Source: Moraxella sp035181385
GTDB taxonomy: Bacteria; Pseudomonadota; Gammaproteobacteria; Pseudomonadales; Moraxellaceae
Reading direction: 5' to 3'
Assembly: GCF_035181385.1 (NCBI RefSeq)
Contig: NZ_JAXCJK010000001.1
Coordinates: 806,001 to 870,000 of the forward strand
Length of the DNA stretch: 64,000 nt
The first letter of the stretch is position 1, and the number at the start of each line of letters is the position of its first letter. Below are positions 1 through 8,267 of the stretch, one piece after another. The notes below the pieces were generated by a model, which saw only the letters and a program-made list of their open reading frames with translations, did not search any database and had not been told where the DNA came from. The position numbers were made by a program, and so were the translations under genes.

Positions 1-178
1 GACGCTTGGTAATTTTATCAAAATCTGCCAAGTCTTGGCGTGCAAGGGCTTTTTGTGCTGATGCCACCGCATCTTCAAGGTCAATGATGACAATATCAGC
101 ACCGCCATCAAATGCCTTTTGCACCCTATCTAAGCGAATGGCAGGAACAAAAAGATAGGCTGTAAAATTTAAAATCAT
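1..178 (-). CDS. CitE/HpcH-type lyase or aldolase, N-terminal part (cut by window edge)
   Basis: The first 59 residues read from an ATG at 176-178, and the gene continues past the left edge. Residues 9-14 (LFVPAI) and the segment IVIIDLEDAVA are the start of the TIM barrel of the HpcH/HpaI/CitE family, whose members cleave or form C-C bonds in CoA thioesters such as citramalyl-, malyl- or citryl-CoA. The acidic LEDAV strand is typical of the CitE branch. The substrate cannot be told from this fragment, and no citrate-lyase partner gene is visible because the operon context lies outside the window. It is divergent from the MATE gene at 549. Confidence 0.75.
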   Translation of the reverse strand, partial: MILNFTAYLFVPAIRLDRVQKAFDGGADIVIIDLEDAVASAQKALARQDLADFDKITKR

Positions 179-548
179 GATAATACCCCCTCTACAAACA
201 TCGCAAGGCCCAAAATTCAAACGCCCAATCCTAAAACGGCCATTATAGCACAACCCATCAACAGTAGAGATTATAAAGATCATCAGACCCAGTGTTTTTG
301 ATTAATCATTAAAAAATAGTACCGCCAAAATAGTTTTCATCAACCCCCTTTGGCAACATCAAAGTATAACCTTAAGATTAAGATTGTGCTTTGTTACAAG
401 TCGGCTCAAATTTTGTGGTAAAATAAGGCAGACAAGCTGTGCAAAATTTTATGTCGTCAGGTCAGCAGCAGATTTAATATTTTTCTATTAAGCACTTAAT
501 TTTGGTGCTTAGCCGATTAGGCTTTTAATCTTTTTTTGTGAAACTTCC
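179..548. other. Intergenic region between divergent CitE-like and MATE genes
   Basis: No coding sequence is supported here. The stretch is A+T-rich and should hold both divergent promoters; a TAAAAT at 419-424 is a possible -10 for the MATE gene but lacks a well-spaced -35. The last 60 bases contain stem-loops described separately. Confidence 0.5.
489..537 (+). promoter_or_regulatory. Two stem-loops and T-run in the MATE leader
   Basis: TAAGCAC (489-495) pairs with GTGCTTA (505-511). Directly after it GATTA (515-519) pairs with TAATC (526-530), followed by seven T residues (531-537). This looks like a weak intrinsic terminator 11 bases before the ATG at 549, with no same-strand gene upstream, so an attenuator is possible. 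The second stem is short and A/T-rich, so the call is tentative. Confidence 0.35.
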
Positions 549-1934
549 ATGCTAGACATCGCCAAATACCCTTTTTCTACTTATAAAAAAGAGCTAAATG
601 TCTTAATTTCTCTTGCCTTACCAATGCTTCTTGCACAAGTTGCACAAATGGGAACCAGTTTTGTTGATACGATTATGGCAGGCGGTGCTGGTAAAGGTGA
701 CTTGGCAGCAGTAGCTCTGGGCAGCAGTTTGTTTGGCACTGTATATGTCTCCTTGCTCGGCGTGATGGTAGCACTCAATCCAATGATTTCCCAACAGTAC
801 GGGGCAAAACAAACCAACCAAATTGGTGAAATGGGTCGCCAAGGCCTGTGGTATGGACTTATTACAGGCATTTTAGGAATGCTCATCATGTGGGTGGCCA
901 TCACGCCATTTAAGGCATTTTTTGATCTAAGCACACAGACTTTAAGCATCACTGAAAACTACCTATGGTTTGTTGGTCTTGCCATGCCTGCCGCCATGAT
1001 TCATCGTGGACTACACGCCTATGCGTCAAGCCTTAATCGACCAAGAGCGATTATGATTGTCAGCTGGATTTGTTTTGTCATAAATATTCCACTAAATTGG
1101 GTGTTTGTGTACGGTAAATTTGGTATGCCCGCCTTGGGCGGTGCAGGCTGTGGACTTGCAACCGCCATTGTTTTTTGGCTAAATACCCTCATTCTTGCCA
1201 TCTACATCGCCAAAGACCGTTATTTCAAGCCTTTTGGTTTGATGGATAAATTCAGCCCACCCAATCTAAAAACACTCATCGAAATTACACGGCTGGGTCT
1301 ACCAATTGGCCTATCATTTCTGGTTGAGGTCAGTTTGTTTACCTGTATCATGTTTTTTGTGGCACGGCTCAAAGGTGATTCGTCTGGCACAACCGAAGAC
1401 TATGTTGCTGCCCAACAGATCGCCATCAGCCTAACCTCGCTCATCTTCTTGTTGCCACAAAGCCTCGGCATTGCAAGCACAGTGCGTACAGGATTTTATC
1501 TGGGGCAAGGCAGACCACATCGTGCTCGTTATGCTTCTGGAGTGGCAGTTTTGAGTGGGATTTTCATGTCATTTGCAACAGCAACACTTCTTATTGGCTT
1601 GCGTTATCCACTTGCCCAGATGTATACTGACGATTTGGCGGTCATCAGCATTGCTGCGACAGTCTTATTGTTTGCCGCTGCTTTTCAATTGGCAGATGCA
1701 GTTCAATGTGTAGCAAGCAGTTCTCTGCGTGGTTACAAGGTAACCAACATACCAATGATGATTCACTTGGTGTCTTTTTGGGGCTGTGGACTCGCTCCAG
1801 GCTATCTGATGGCATTTCATTATGACATGGGAATTTATGGCTTTTGGACAGCACTTGTTGTCTCATTATCTGTTGCTGCAATTTGTCTGACTTGGTATCT
1901 TGAAAAACACAGCAAAAAAGTCATCAATATTTAA
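549..1934 (+). CDS. MATE family multidrug efflux transporter (NorM-like)
   Basis: The 461-residue protein is almost entirely membrane-embedded, with about 12 hydrophobic segments. That matches the multidrug and toxic compound extrusion family, in which Na+ or H+ influx drives export of cationic drugs and dyes across the inner membrane. The N-terminal segment (LISLALPMLLAQVAQMGTSF, then VDTIMAG) is the hallmark first helix, with the conserved D of the VDT motif. The length is typical. It stands alone, divergent from a CitE-like gene and followed by a transglycosylase gene about 80 bases on. Substrates cannot be predicted. Confidence 0.92.
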   Translation: MLDIAKYPFSTYKKELNVLISLALPMLLAQVAQMGTSFVDTIMAGGAGKGDLAAVALGSSLFGTVYVSLLGVMVALNPMISQQYGAKQTNQIGEMGRQGLWYGLITGILGMLIMWVAITPFKAFFDLSTQTLSITENYLWFVGLAMPAAMIHRGLHAYASSLNRPRAIMIVSWICFVINIPLNWVFVYGKFGMPALGGAGCGLATAIVFWLNTLILAIYIAKDRYFKPFGLMDKFSPPNLKTLIEITRLGLPIGLSFLVEVSLFTCIMFFVARLKGDSSGTTEDYVAAQQIAISLTSLIFLLPQSLGIASTVRTGFYLGQGRPHRARYASGVAVLSGIFMSFATATLLIGLRYPLAQMYTDDLAVISIAATVLLFAAAFQLADAVQCVASSSLRGYKVTNIPMMIHLVSFWGCGLAPGYLMAFHYDMGIYGFWTALVVSLSVAAICLTWYLEKHSKKVINI

Positions 1935-2030
1935 AAGCCTCAACAACAAGCCTAACATCAAAGAAATGACACCTTTAAATTAACATGGGTTTTTTACCCA
2001 CATTCACCATCTATGAAGCAGGTTTTTTGC

Positions 2031-3413
2031 ATGAAACAATCCGCCAAATTCATCATCACTCTAACCATTTTTGGCATATCCACACACGCCTTGGCAAACG
2101 ATTTGCCCAATCTGTCAAACACGCATTTTCAGCAGTGCCTAGACAACCTAAAAAACTCGTCTGCTTTTCGTGGTATTTCTGACGCAACTTTTGAAGCCTA
2201 TCGCCCCAGTGAACCCGACCCAACAGTCATTCGCTCCTTAAACCATCAGCCAGAATTTAAAAAAGATATTTGGGATTATCACGCATCTTTGGTTGATGCC
2301 GAGCGAGTCATCGCTGGATTGCAAGCCAAAGCTGAACAATCCCAAGTCCTGAGCCAAATCTACGCTCGCTATGGCGTACAACCTGAACATGTGCTTGGCG
2401 TATGGGGTGTAGAGAGCAATTTTGGCACAACATTAGGTGGTAAAAATTTATTTAGCAGTCTTGCGACACTCTCATGCTTTGATCGCCGTCAAAATTATTT
2501 TCGTAAAGAATTCGCCAACGCTCTTAGAATTGTCCAAAATGGCGACATTCAACCACAGGATATGACAGGCTCATGGGCGGGGGCATTTGGTCAGACACAA
2601 TTCATGCCCAGCACCTTTTTAGAATTGGCAGTAGATTTTGATGGCGATGGTCGCAAAGATTTGGTAAATAGCAACGCTGACGCATTGGCCAGTACCGCCA
2701 ATTTTTTGTCCAAGCGTGGCTATCGAGCTGGAGAACCTTGGGGTTATGAAGTCAAACTTAATGGTTATCTGGGTGCAAGCGGACGCACCGCCAAAAAAAG
2801 CATGGATTATTGGCAAAATCAAGGCATCACTTTACCAGATGGTCGCCCTTTGCCAAACAATATGGCATCAGCAGGCCTATTGCTACCAGCAGGCATCAAC
2901 GGTCCTGCATTTTTAGTGGGTAAAAATTTTGATACTTTTTATAGCTATAATGCGTCAGAAAGCTATGCACTGGCGATTGCACATTTGGCCACTTTGATTG
3001 AAACCAACAGCACCAATACCAATTTTGCAACCCCTTGGCCAACCGATGACCCAGGCATCAGCCGCCGTGAAGCCAAAGAGATTCAACAAGCACTAATGAT
3101 GGCAGGATACGACATTGGCAACATTGACGGCATCATCGGTGATAATACTCGCCGTGCTATCATGAGCTATCAAAGCAAAGTTGGCGTTTTACCAGATGGT
3201 CGGGCAGGCAAAAAATTTCACCGCTTAATCACAAGTCAAATAAACATCTTACCCACCAACCCAACAACGCCTGACACCATGCCATATCAAGTACCAGTAA
3301 GCAAAATACCAAGTACGCATCAGGTTGCCACACCCATCAAAAGCATCGTTCCAAAAACTTACCGCCGTGTGGTAAACGCTGATGGCACAATATCACTTGT
3401 GCCAAGCCAATGA
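2031..3413 (+). CDS. Lytic murein transglycosylase, MltB family, with C-terminal peptidoglycan-binding domain
   Basis: The 460-residue exported enzyme is predicted to cleave the glycan strand of peptidoglycan to 1,6-anhydro-muropeptides in the periplasm. Residues 1-22 form a classical signal peptide ending ALA. The SLT_2/MltB catalytic domain follows, with the catalytic Glu in VWGVESNFG (about E128) and the MltB hallmark GAFGQTQFMPS. Residues about 340-400 (EIQQALMMAGYDIGNIDGI) are a PG_binding_1 module. I chose the ATG at 2031 because the signal peptide starts there; an in-frame ATG at 2013 would add six residues. No lipobox is present, unlike E. coli MltB, so the protein is probably soluble periplasmic. 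A terminator follows. Confidence 0.92.
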   Translation: MKQSAKFIITLTIFGISTHALANDLPNLSNTHFQQCLDNLKNSSAFRGISDATFEAYRPSEPDPTVIRSLNHQPEFKKDIWDYHASLVDAERVIAGLQAKAEQSQVLSQIYARYGVQPEHVLGVWGVESNFGTTLGGKNLFSSLATLSCFDRRQNYFRKEFANALRIVQNGDIQPQDMTGSWAGAFGQTQFMPSTFLELAVDFDGDGRKDLVNSNADALASTANFLSKRGYRAGEPWGYEVKLNGYLGASGRTAKKSMDYWQNQGITLPDGRPLPNNMASAGLLLPAGINGPAFLVGKNFDTFYSYNASESYALAIAHLATLIETNSTNTNFATPWPTDDPGISRREAKEIQQALMMAGYDIGNIDGIIGDNTRRAIMSYQSKVGVLPDGRAGKKFHRLITSQINILPTNPTTPDTMPYQVPVSKIPSTHQVATPIKSIVPKTYRRVVNADGTISLVPSQ

Positions 3414-3447
3414 TTATTCAGCAGTTAAAAACTCATCAGTTAAAAAA

Positions 3448-3479
3448 ACAAAAACCCAGTCAAGCGATTGGGTTTTTGT
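3448..3479 (+). terminator. Rho-independent terminator after the transglycosylase gene
   Basis: A perfect 11-bp inverted repeat, ACAAAAACCCA (3448-3458) with TGGGTTTTTGT (3469-3479), ends in a T-rich 3' arm. Confidence 0.8.
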
Positions 3480-3588
3480 TTGTATTTATGCAACTTTAAT
3501 GTTTAAATTGATGTTTAAATTTGCAAGATGAGCATAGCCCATGTTTGCATTTATCTACATATTTAAGTATCTAAGTATTTAAGAACAA

Positions 3589-3774
3589 TCACTCATCTTC
3601 TTTATCATCATCCCATTTGGCATAGGTTTTTGATGGGTCAATGCCCTGCGACTTTAAATAAGCAACCTGTTCTTCTAGCGTACGAGATTTCTCAGCATCA
3701 CGCATACTTTCTTCTAATTTATCAAATTTAACAATTTCTTGGGCTATTTCTTGGCTTGGTTGGGCATCTGACAT
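3589..3774 (-). CDS. Conserved-looking small acidic hypothetical protein (61 aa)
   Basis: The gene starts at the ATG at 3772-3774, preceded by AAGGA at good spacing; longer in-frame starts up to 3882 lack such a site. The product is hydrophilic and acidic, rich in Glu, Lys and Asp, and ends KWDDDKEDE. It has no signal peptide, membrane segment or cysteine. The middle (KLEESMRDAEKSRTLEEQ) is predicted helical, possibly coiled-coil. I do not recognise a family. It lies downstream of murI on the same strand, about 190 bases away, and could be the last gene of that transcript. Confidence 0.6.
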   Translation of the reverse strand: MSDAQPSQEIAQEIVKFDKLEESMRDAEKSRTLEEQVAYLKSQGIDPSKTYAKWDDDKEDE

Positions 3775-3961
3775 GACTTTTTCCTTATTTGGCAAATAAA
3801 ACATCTCATCATTAGACCAAATTTTGTCATAAATTACAATACCCTCAATCCAAAAAGACAGTGTATTTGACATCAATATCATTTTGATTGGTCATCTTGA
3901 TTGGGTTGGCCGACCATGTCTTGGCAAATGATTTGATGATTTGTTGGGCGGTACTTGACTC

Positions 3962-4825
3962 TCATTGATTTTTATCCATCGGCAAAAAGTCATGACCAAC
4001 AAAATCCACAGGCTCATCAATCAACCCTGCCACTGTCGCTGCAAGTCTATCATCAAAGCGACTGGCATAAAAAGTCAAAGGGATATTTTTGGGTGTGCTT
4101 GCCTCAATTTGAAGTGCCACAAGTAAGGATTTGGCTCTTTTGGCAATCGCCACGCCAGAATCCACCAAAGCAATTGGCAAACACTCTTTATCAATATACG
4201 CTTGTATAAAATCCTTAAAAAATGGATAATGCGTACAGCCAAGCACAATCACATCTACCCCTTCACTTGCCCAGATTTTTACCTGCCCAATCAGCAACTT
4301 AGCAACTTGTGAATCAATAGGCATGCCATTTTCCACCCAAGGGACAAGTCGTGGCTCAAAGTGTTTATACACATCAACACCAGCAGGCATGGCAATGTCC
4401 TTAATGACCTCATTTAACAAGTAGCCTTGCAAAGTAGCTTGGGTGGCAAGTACGGCAATTTTTTTGGTCTTTGTCATGGTGCAAGCAGGCTTCACCGCAG
4501 GGACAAGCCCTATAATCGGCACATGGCATCGTTGTCTGATTGCAGGCAACGCATGGGCGGACGCACTGTTGCAAGCAATGATAATCATCTTACAGCCCTG
4601 CTCGCACAGTCTTGCCACCACCTGCAATGTCAAAGACAAAATCTCATCACCGAGCTTGTTGCCATATGGCACATTAGCAGTATCGGCATAGTAAATAAAA
4701 CGCTCATTGGGCAAAATCGTCTTTAAATGCCGATACACCGACAAACCACCCACGCCAGAATCAAACACACCAATCGGTGCAGTGTCTGGATCATCAATAA
4801 AATCTGAGTGTTGGTTAATCATCAC
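3962..4825 (-). CDS. murI: Glutamate racemase
   Basis: MurI interconverts L- and D-glutamate in the cytoplasm and supplies D-Glu for the MurD step of peptidoglycan synthesis. The 287-residue product carries IGVFDSGVGGLSV at residues 18-30. It also has both catalytic cysteines of the family: Cys85 in IACNSASA and Cys197 in LGCTHYPF. The length is normal (E. coli 285). The start (ATG ATG at 4820-4825) overlaps the last 11 bases of the upstream DUF1285 gene on the same strand, indicating translational coupling in one operon. Confidence 0.96.
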   Translation of the reverse strand: MMINQHSDFIDDPDTAPIGVFDSGVGGLSVYRHLKTILPNERFIYYADTANVPYGNKLGDEILSLTLQVVARLCEQGCKMIIIACNSASAHALPAIRQRCHVPIIGLVPAVKPACTMTKTKKIAVLATQATLQGYLLNEVIKDIAMPAGVDVYKHFEPRLVPWVENGMPIDSQVAKLLIGQVKIWASEGVDVIVLGCTHYPFFKDFIQAYIDKECLPIALVDSGVAIAKRAKSLLVALQIEASTPKNIPLTFYASRFDDRLAATVAGLIDEPVDFVGHDFLPMDKNQ

Positions 4826-5453
4826 TCATCTCCGCCTGCACACTGTGTATTTTGCCACCACTTGTTAGGTTAAGCACCGCTTTACCATCTATTTCCGACA
4901 GCTCACCCATCTCTATCAAATGATATAGCACATTAGCACCAATGCGTGCAGTCAGTTTAAATCTGGTGTCAAGATACAATCGATGTTCCACCCGCCCTTC
5001 TTTGACAAAGTCTTTAAAATACAAAGGCTTGTCATCAAGGACAATCTGATCCCCATTGGTCGTACCAAAAACAATCCAATCCACACCCTCTTGCTGGATT
5101 TTATCCACTTTATTGATGAATAATGGCACATCCTCAACCTGTATGCGATATAAATCGCTTGGAGTTTTTAAAAAATACGCCCGCTGACCATTTTCAACCT
5201 GACCCCATAAAACGCTGGCAAACAAATCAACAAGTGACTGCCTGGTCATTTTTGAGCCTTCGTGATACCAATCGCCATTATCCTTGATAAAAATGTCAAA
5301 ATCATGGATTCTTGTGGGTTGCCACCTGTCAAGTGGCGGAATTTTTCGTTGATCGCCCTTTGGAGCAATGGCAGAAATAAATTCACTCAAATCATTGTTT
5401 TTATTAGTAATTTTTTGATTATTTTTGTATGGATTATCGCCATTTGTTATCAT
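4815..5453 (-). CDS. DUF1285 domain protein
   Basis: The conserved core begins PPLDRWQP and continues through DFDIFIKDNGDWYHEGSKM, the N-terminal signature of DUF1285 proteins. These are cytoplasmic proteins of about 180-200 residues with no established function. The start is uncertain. The frame stays open to a GTG at 5615 with further ATGs at 5489 and 5513; I prefer the ATG at 5451-5453 because AGAG lies eight bases upstream and the size (212 aa) suits the family. Residues before the core are Asn/Lys-rich and look disordered. The 3' end overlaps murI by 11 bases. Confidence 0.8.
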   Translation of the reverse strand: MITNGDNPYKNNQKITNKNNDLSEFISAIAPKGDQRKIPPLDRWQPTRIHDFDIFIKDNGDWYHEGSKMTRQSLVDLFASVLWGQVENGQRAYFLKTPSDLYRIQVEDVPLFINKVDKIQQEGVDWIVFGTTNGDQIVLDDKPLYFKDFVKEGRVEHRLYLDTRFKLTARIGANVLYHLIEMGELSEIDGKAVLNLTSGGKIHSVQAEMSDD

Positions 5454-5793
5454 TAGCCCATCTCTATTCGTCGCTCTTTTTTTGGTCATCAATAATGAGT
5501 ATTCATACAACATCATTGCCCAATTTTGCTGATAATTGTAGCTTAATTGTTCCCAAAAAAGCAATGATTGTCTAATTTTCACACCAAAACTGGGTGGGTT
5601 GTACTGCCAAATCACAATTTATGATAATTATTGACTTGTTTAATTCATTAAGATTGGTAAAATATAACAAAATTTGATTGACAAGCATTGCTTTTGATAG
5701 CATTCATTTCTATCAGCCAGATGAGCGTGATTTTTTATCTTTTTTAAAGTCTTTTCGTTACCAAAATCAAGCCAACAGCCAATAGGACAACTT

Positions 5794-7464
5794 ATGCAAA
5801 ATATACAAAGAGAATCGATGGAATTTGATGTCGTGATTGTCGGTGGCGGACCCTCTGGTCTGTCGGCAGCAATTCGCCTAAAACAGCTTGCCAATGATGC
5901 TGGCATGGACGATTTCATGGTCTGCGTGGTAGAAAAAGGCTCAGAATTTGGTGCACACATCTTATCTGGGGCAATCATGGAAACTCGTGCGCTTGATGAG
6001 TTATTGCCCAACTGGAAAAACATGGACGCACCCATCACAGTACAGGCAAAAGAAGATCGTGTTTATCTGATGCCAGATGATAAAAAAGCCATACAAGCCC
6101 CAAGTTGGGCCATACCTAAGCCACTACACAATGATGGTAATTACATCGTCTCACTTGGTAATGTCGTGCGTTGGCTTGCTGCTCGTGCCGAAGAGATGGA
6201 AATCATGCTATTTCCAAGTTTTACCGCCAGTGAAATTCTTTATAATGACGACGGCTCAGTCAAAGGAATTTGTACAGGTGATATGGGTGTAGATGCCCAA
6301 GGCAACGCCAAATCATCATTTGAGCCTGGCTATGATTTACTTGCTAAATACACCATCTTTGCTGAAGGCTGTCGTGGACATTTGGGCAAACGCTTAATCA
6401 GCCGATTCCATCTTGATAAAGGCAAAGACCCACAGCATTATGGGATTGGCTTAAAAGAGTTGTGGGAGATTGATGCCGACAAACACGAACAAGGTGTCAT
6501 CATGCACGGTACAGGCTGGCCACTATCCGAAACAGGTGCAACAGGTGGTTGGTTCTTGTATTTTGCCGAAGATAATCAGGTAAGTTTTGGTTTGATTTGC
6601 GACTTATCTTACACCAATCCATACTTTTCACCATTTGATGAACTGCAACGCCTAAAATTACACCCCACCATTCGTCCAATTTTAGAAGGTGGTAAACGCC
6701 TATCTTATGGTGCAAGAGCCTTAGTTAAAGGTGGTCTTAACAGCCTACCAAAATTAACTTTTGCAGGTGGTGTGTTGATTGGTGATGATGCAGGTTTTTT
6801 AAACCCAGCAAAACTAAAAGGCACACACACTTCAATGAAATCAGGCATGATTGCTGCCGAAAGTATTTTTACCGCCATCAAGGCAGGTCGCTTGCATGAT
6901 GAGGTCAGTGAATATCAGACAAATTTTGAAAATTCATGGCTGTTTGAAGACGCACACAACGCTCGTAATTTTGCCCCAGCCATTCATCGCATGGGAACAT
7001 TGATGGGCGGTGCTTTTACTTTTGTTGAACAAAACTTATTTAAAGGCAAACTGCCTTTAACCATCAATGACAATACGCCAGATTACAAAACATTGGATAA
7101 ATCCGATCACGCTTTTCAACCTGACTATCCAAAACCAGATGGTAAGCTGACTTTTGATAAGCTGTCTTCTGTATTTATTTCTAATACCAATCACGCCGAA
7201 GACCAGCCATGCCATCTCAAATTGACCGACCCAAGCGTGCCTATCAGTCAAAACCTACCGCTATATGCCGAGCCAGCTCAACGCTACTGTCCTGCTGGCG
7301 TCTATGAAGTGGTGGCAGATGATACCACACCAAAGGGGGTAAGATTTATCATCAATAGCCAAAACTGCGTACACTGCAAAACCTGCGACATCAAAGACCC
7401 AAGCCAAAACATCACTTGGACAACGCCAGAAGGTGGTGGTGGTCCCAACTATCCAAATATGTAA
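5794..7464 (+). CDS. Electron transfer flavoprotein-ubiquinone oxidoreductase
   Basis: ETF-QO is a monotopic inner-membrane iron-sulfur flavoprotein. It passes electrons from reduced ETF, fed by acyl-CoA and other dehydrogenases, to ubiquinone. The 556-residue length is normal. Near the N-terminus VVIVGGGPSGLSAAIRL is the FAD-binding Rossmann motif. GGVLIGDDAGFLN in the middle is the second FAD contact. Near the C-terminus YCPAGVYE followed by CVHCKTCDIKDPSQNITW provides the four Cys for the 4Fe-4S cluster. AGGA six bases before the ATG supports this start over the ATG at 5818. The etfAB genes are not in the window. Confidence 0.95.
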   Translation: MQNIQRESMEFDVVIVGGGPSGLSAAIRLKQLANDAGMDDFMVCVVEKGSEFGAHILSGAIMETRALDELLPNWKNMDAPITVQAKEDRVYLMPDDKKAIQAPSWAIPKPLHNDGNYIVSLGNVVRWLAARAEEMEIMLFPSFTASEILYNDDGSVKGICTGDMGVDAQGNAKSSFEPGYDLLAKYTIFAEGCRGHLGKRLISRFHLDKGKDPQHYGIGLKELWEIDADKHEQGVIMHGTGWPLSETGATGGWFLYFAEDNQVSFGLICDLSYTNPYFSPFDELQRLKLHPTIRPILEGGKRLSYGARALVKGGLNSLPKLTFAGGVLIGDDAGFLNPAKLKGTHTSMKSGMIAAESIFTAIKAGRLHDEVSEYQTNFENSWLFEDAHNARNFAPAIHRMGTLMGGAFTFVEQNLFKGKLPLTINDNTPDYKTLDKSDHAFQPDYPKPDGKLTFDKLSSVFISNTNHAEDQPCHLKLTDPSVPISQNLPLYAEPAQRYCPAGVYEVVADDTTPKGVRFIINSQNCVHCKTCDIKDPSQNITWTTPEGGGGPNYPNM

Positions 7465-7475
7465 ACCAAGCCACC

Positions 7476-7509
7476 AAAAAAAAGCCAAGTCGTACACTTG
7501 GCTTTTTTT
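7476..7509 (+). terminator. Intrinsic terminator after the ETF-QO gene
   Basis: An A-tract plus GCCAAGT (to 7490) pairs with ACTTGGC plus a seven-T run (7496-7509) around a five-base loop. Confidence 0.85.
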
Positions 7510-7675
7510 AAGCGCCATCACAAACTTAACAAACAAAATTGGTGTATTATTTAGACTTACAAAACTGCAGATAAAGTGCAGGTTTAGCATACGCCACCCA
7601 CCATAAAATCAAATAGTTGCTTTGTCTTACGCCATCAAAAAATCGCACTTATTTTGTATGTCTTTTTAATATCGG

Positions 7676-8161
7676 CTATTTGGCTTGTTCAAGCATATAA
7701 TCTACCGCAGCATAAACTTCAGCTTCTGACACCGCACCAACAGCTTGGGCTGGCATTTTATTAAAACCCTTGGCAGAGTGCTGATGCAAGGTATCAATGC
7801 CTTTTTCTAGGCGTTTTGCCCATTCGGCCTTATTGGTCAATTTGGGTGCATCTAATAATCCTTGACCATGGCAGACTTTACAAGTCTGCTCATAGCGTTT
7901 TTTACCCTCTTCAATGGATAGTGCTTTGACGGGTTCATTGTCAGCACCAATGCTCTTTTTGGTAGCATCACCAATTTCTTTTGTTGTTACTTCTGGTATT
8001 GTCGGTTCTTGGGCCAATTGTTTATTTTCATCTGGTATCTTTTGGACTGCAACAGACTTGTCAGGCTCTGCTGGTGCATTTGCTTTGTCATTGCACGCAG
8101 TCAGTGCCAAAAATATTGCCAACATAGGCACGATAGAAAAACTTTTAGCTGGGTATTGCAT
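7676..8161 (-). CDS. Cytochrome c5-like lipoprotein
   Basis: The 161-residue product has a lipoprotein signal peptide ending in the lipobox LTAC (Cys23). A low-complexity linker rich in Pro, Glu and Lys (about 25-90) follows. Next is one class I cytochrome c domain with the haem motif CKVCH and a distal Met in KMPAQAVGAVSEAEV, the pattern of the c5 family. It is probably a membrane-anchored periplasmic electron carrier. It lies 107 bases downstream of efeU on the same strand, so it may be cotranscribed with the iron permease. Its redox partner is unknown. Confidence 0.85.
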   Translation of the reverse strand: MQYPAKSFSIVPMLAIFLALTACNDKANAPAEPDKSVAVQKIPDENKQLAQEPTIPEVTTKEIGDATKKSIGADNEPVKALSIEEGKKRYEQTCKVCHGQGLLDAPKLTNKAEWAKRLEKGIDTLHQHSAKGFNKMPAQAVGAVSEAEVYAAVDYMLEQAK

Positions 8162-8267
8162 ATTGCCTCGCTATTTTTAATACAAACCTAATACCAGTAA
8201 TATACCTAATTTTTATAAGGATTTACAGTTAATAATACTATCATCTTTCTTGATTGTATCAATTTCT

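Noticed and set aside
1985..2182. Short open frame overlapping the start of the transglycosylase gene
   Set aside because: It is an out-of-frame shadow; the overlapping frame has a signal peptide and a full enzyme domain.
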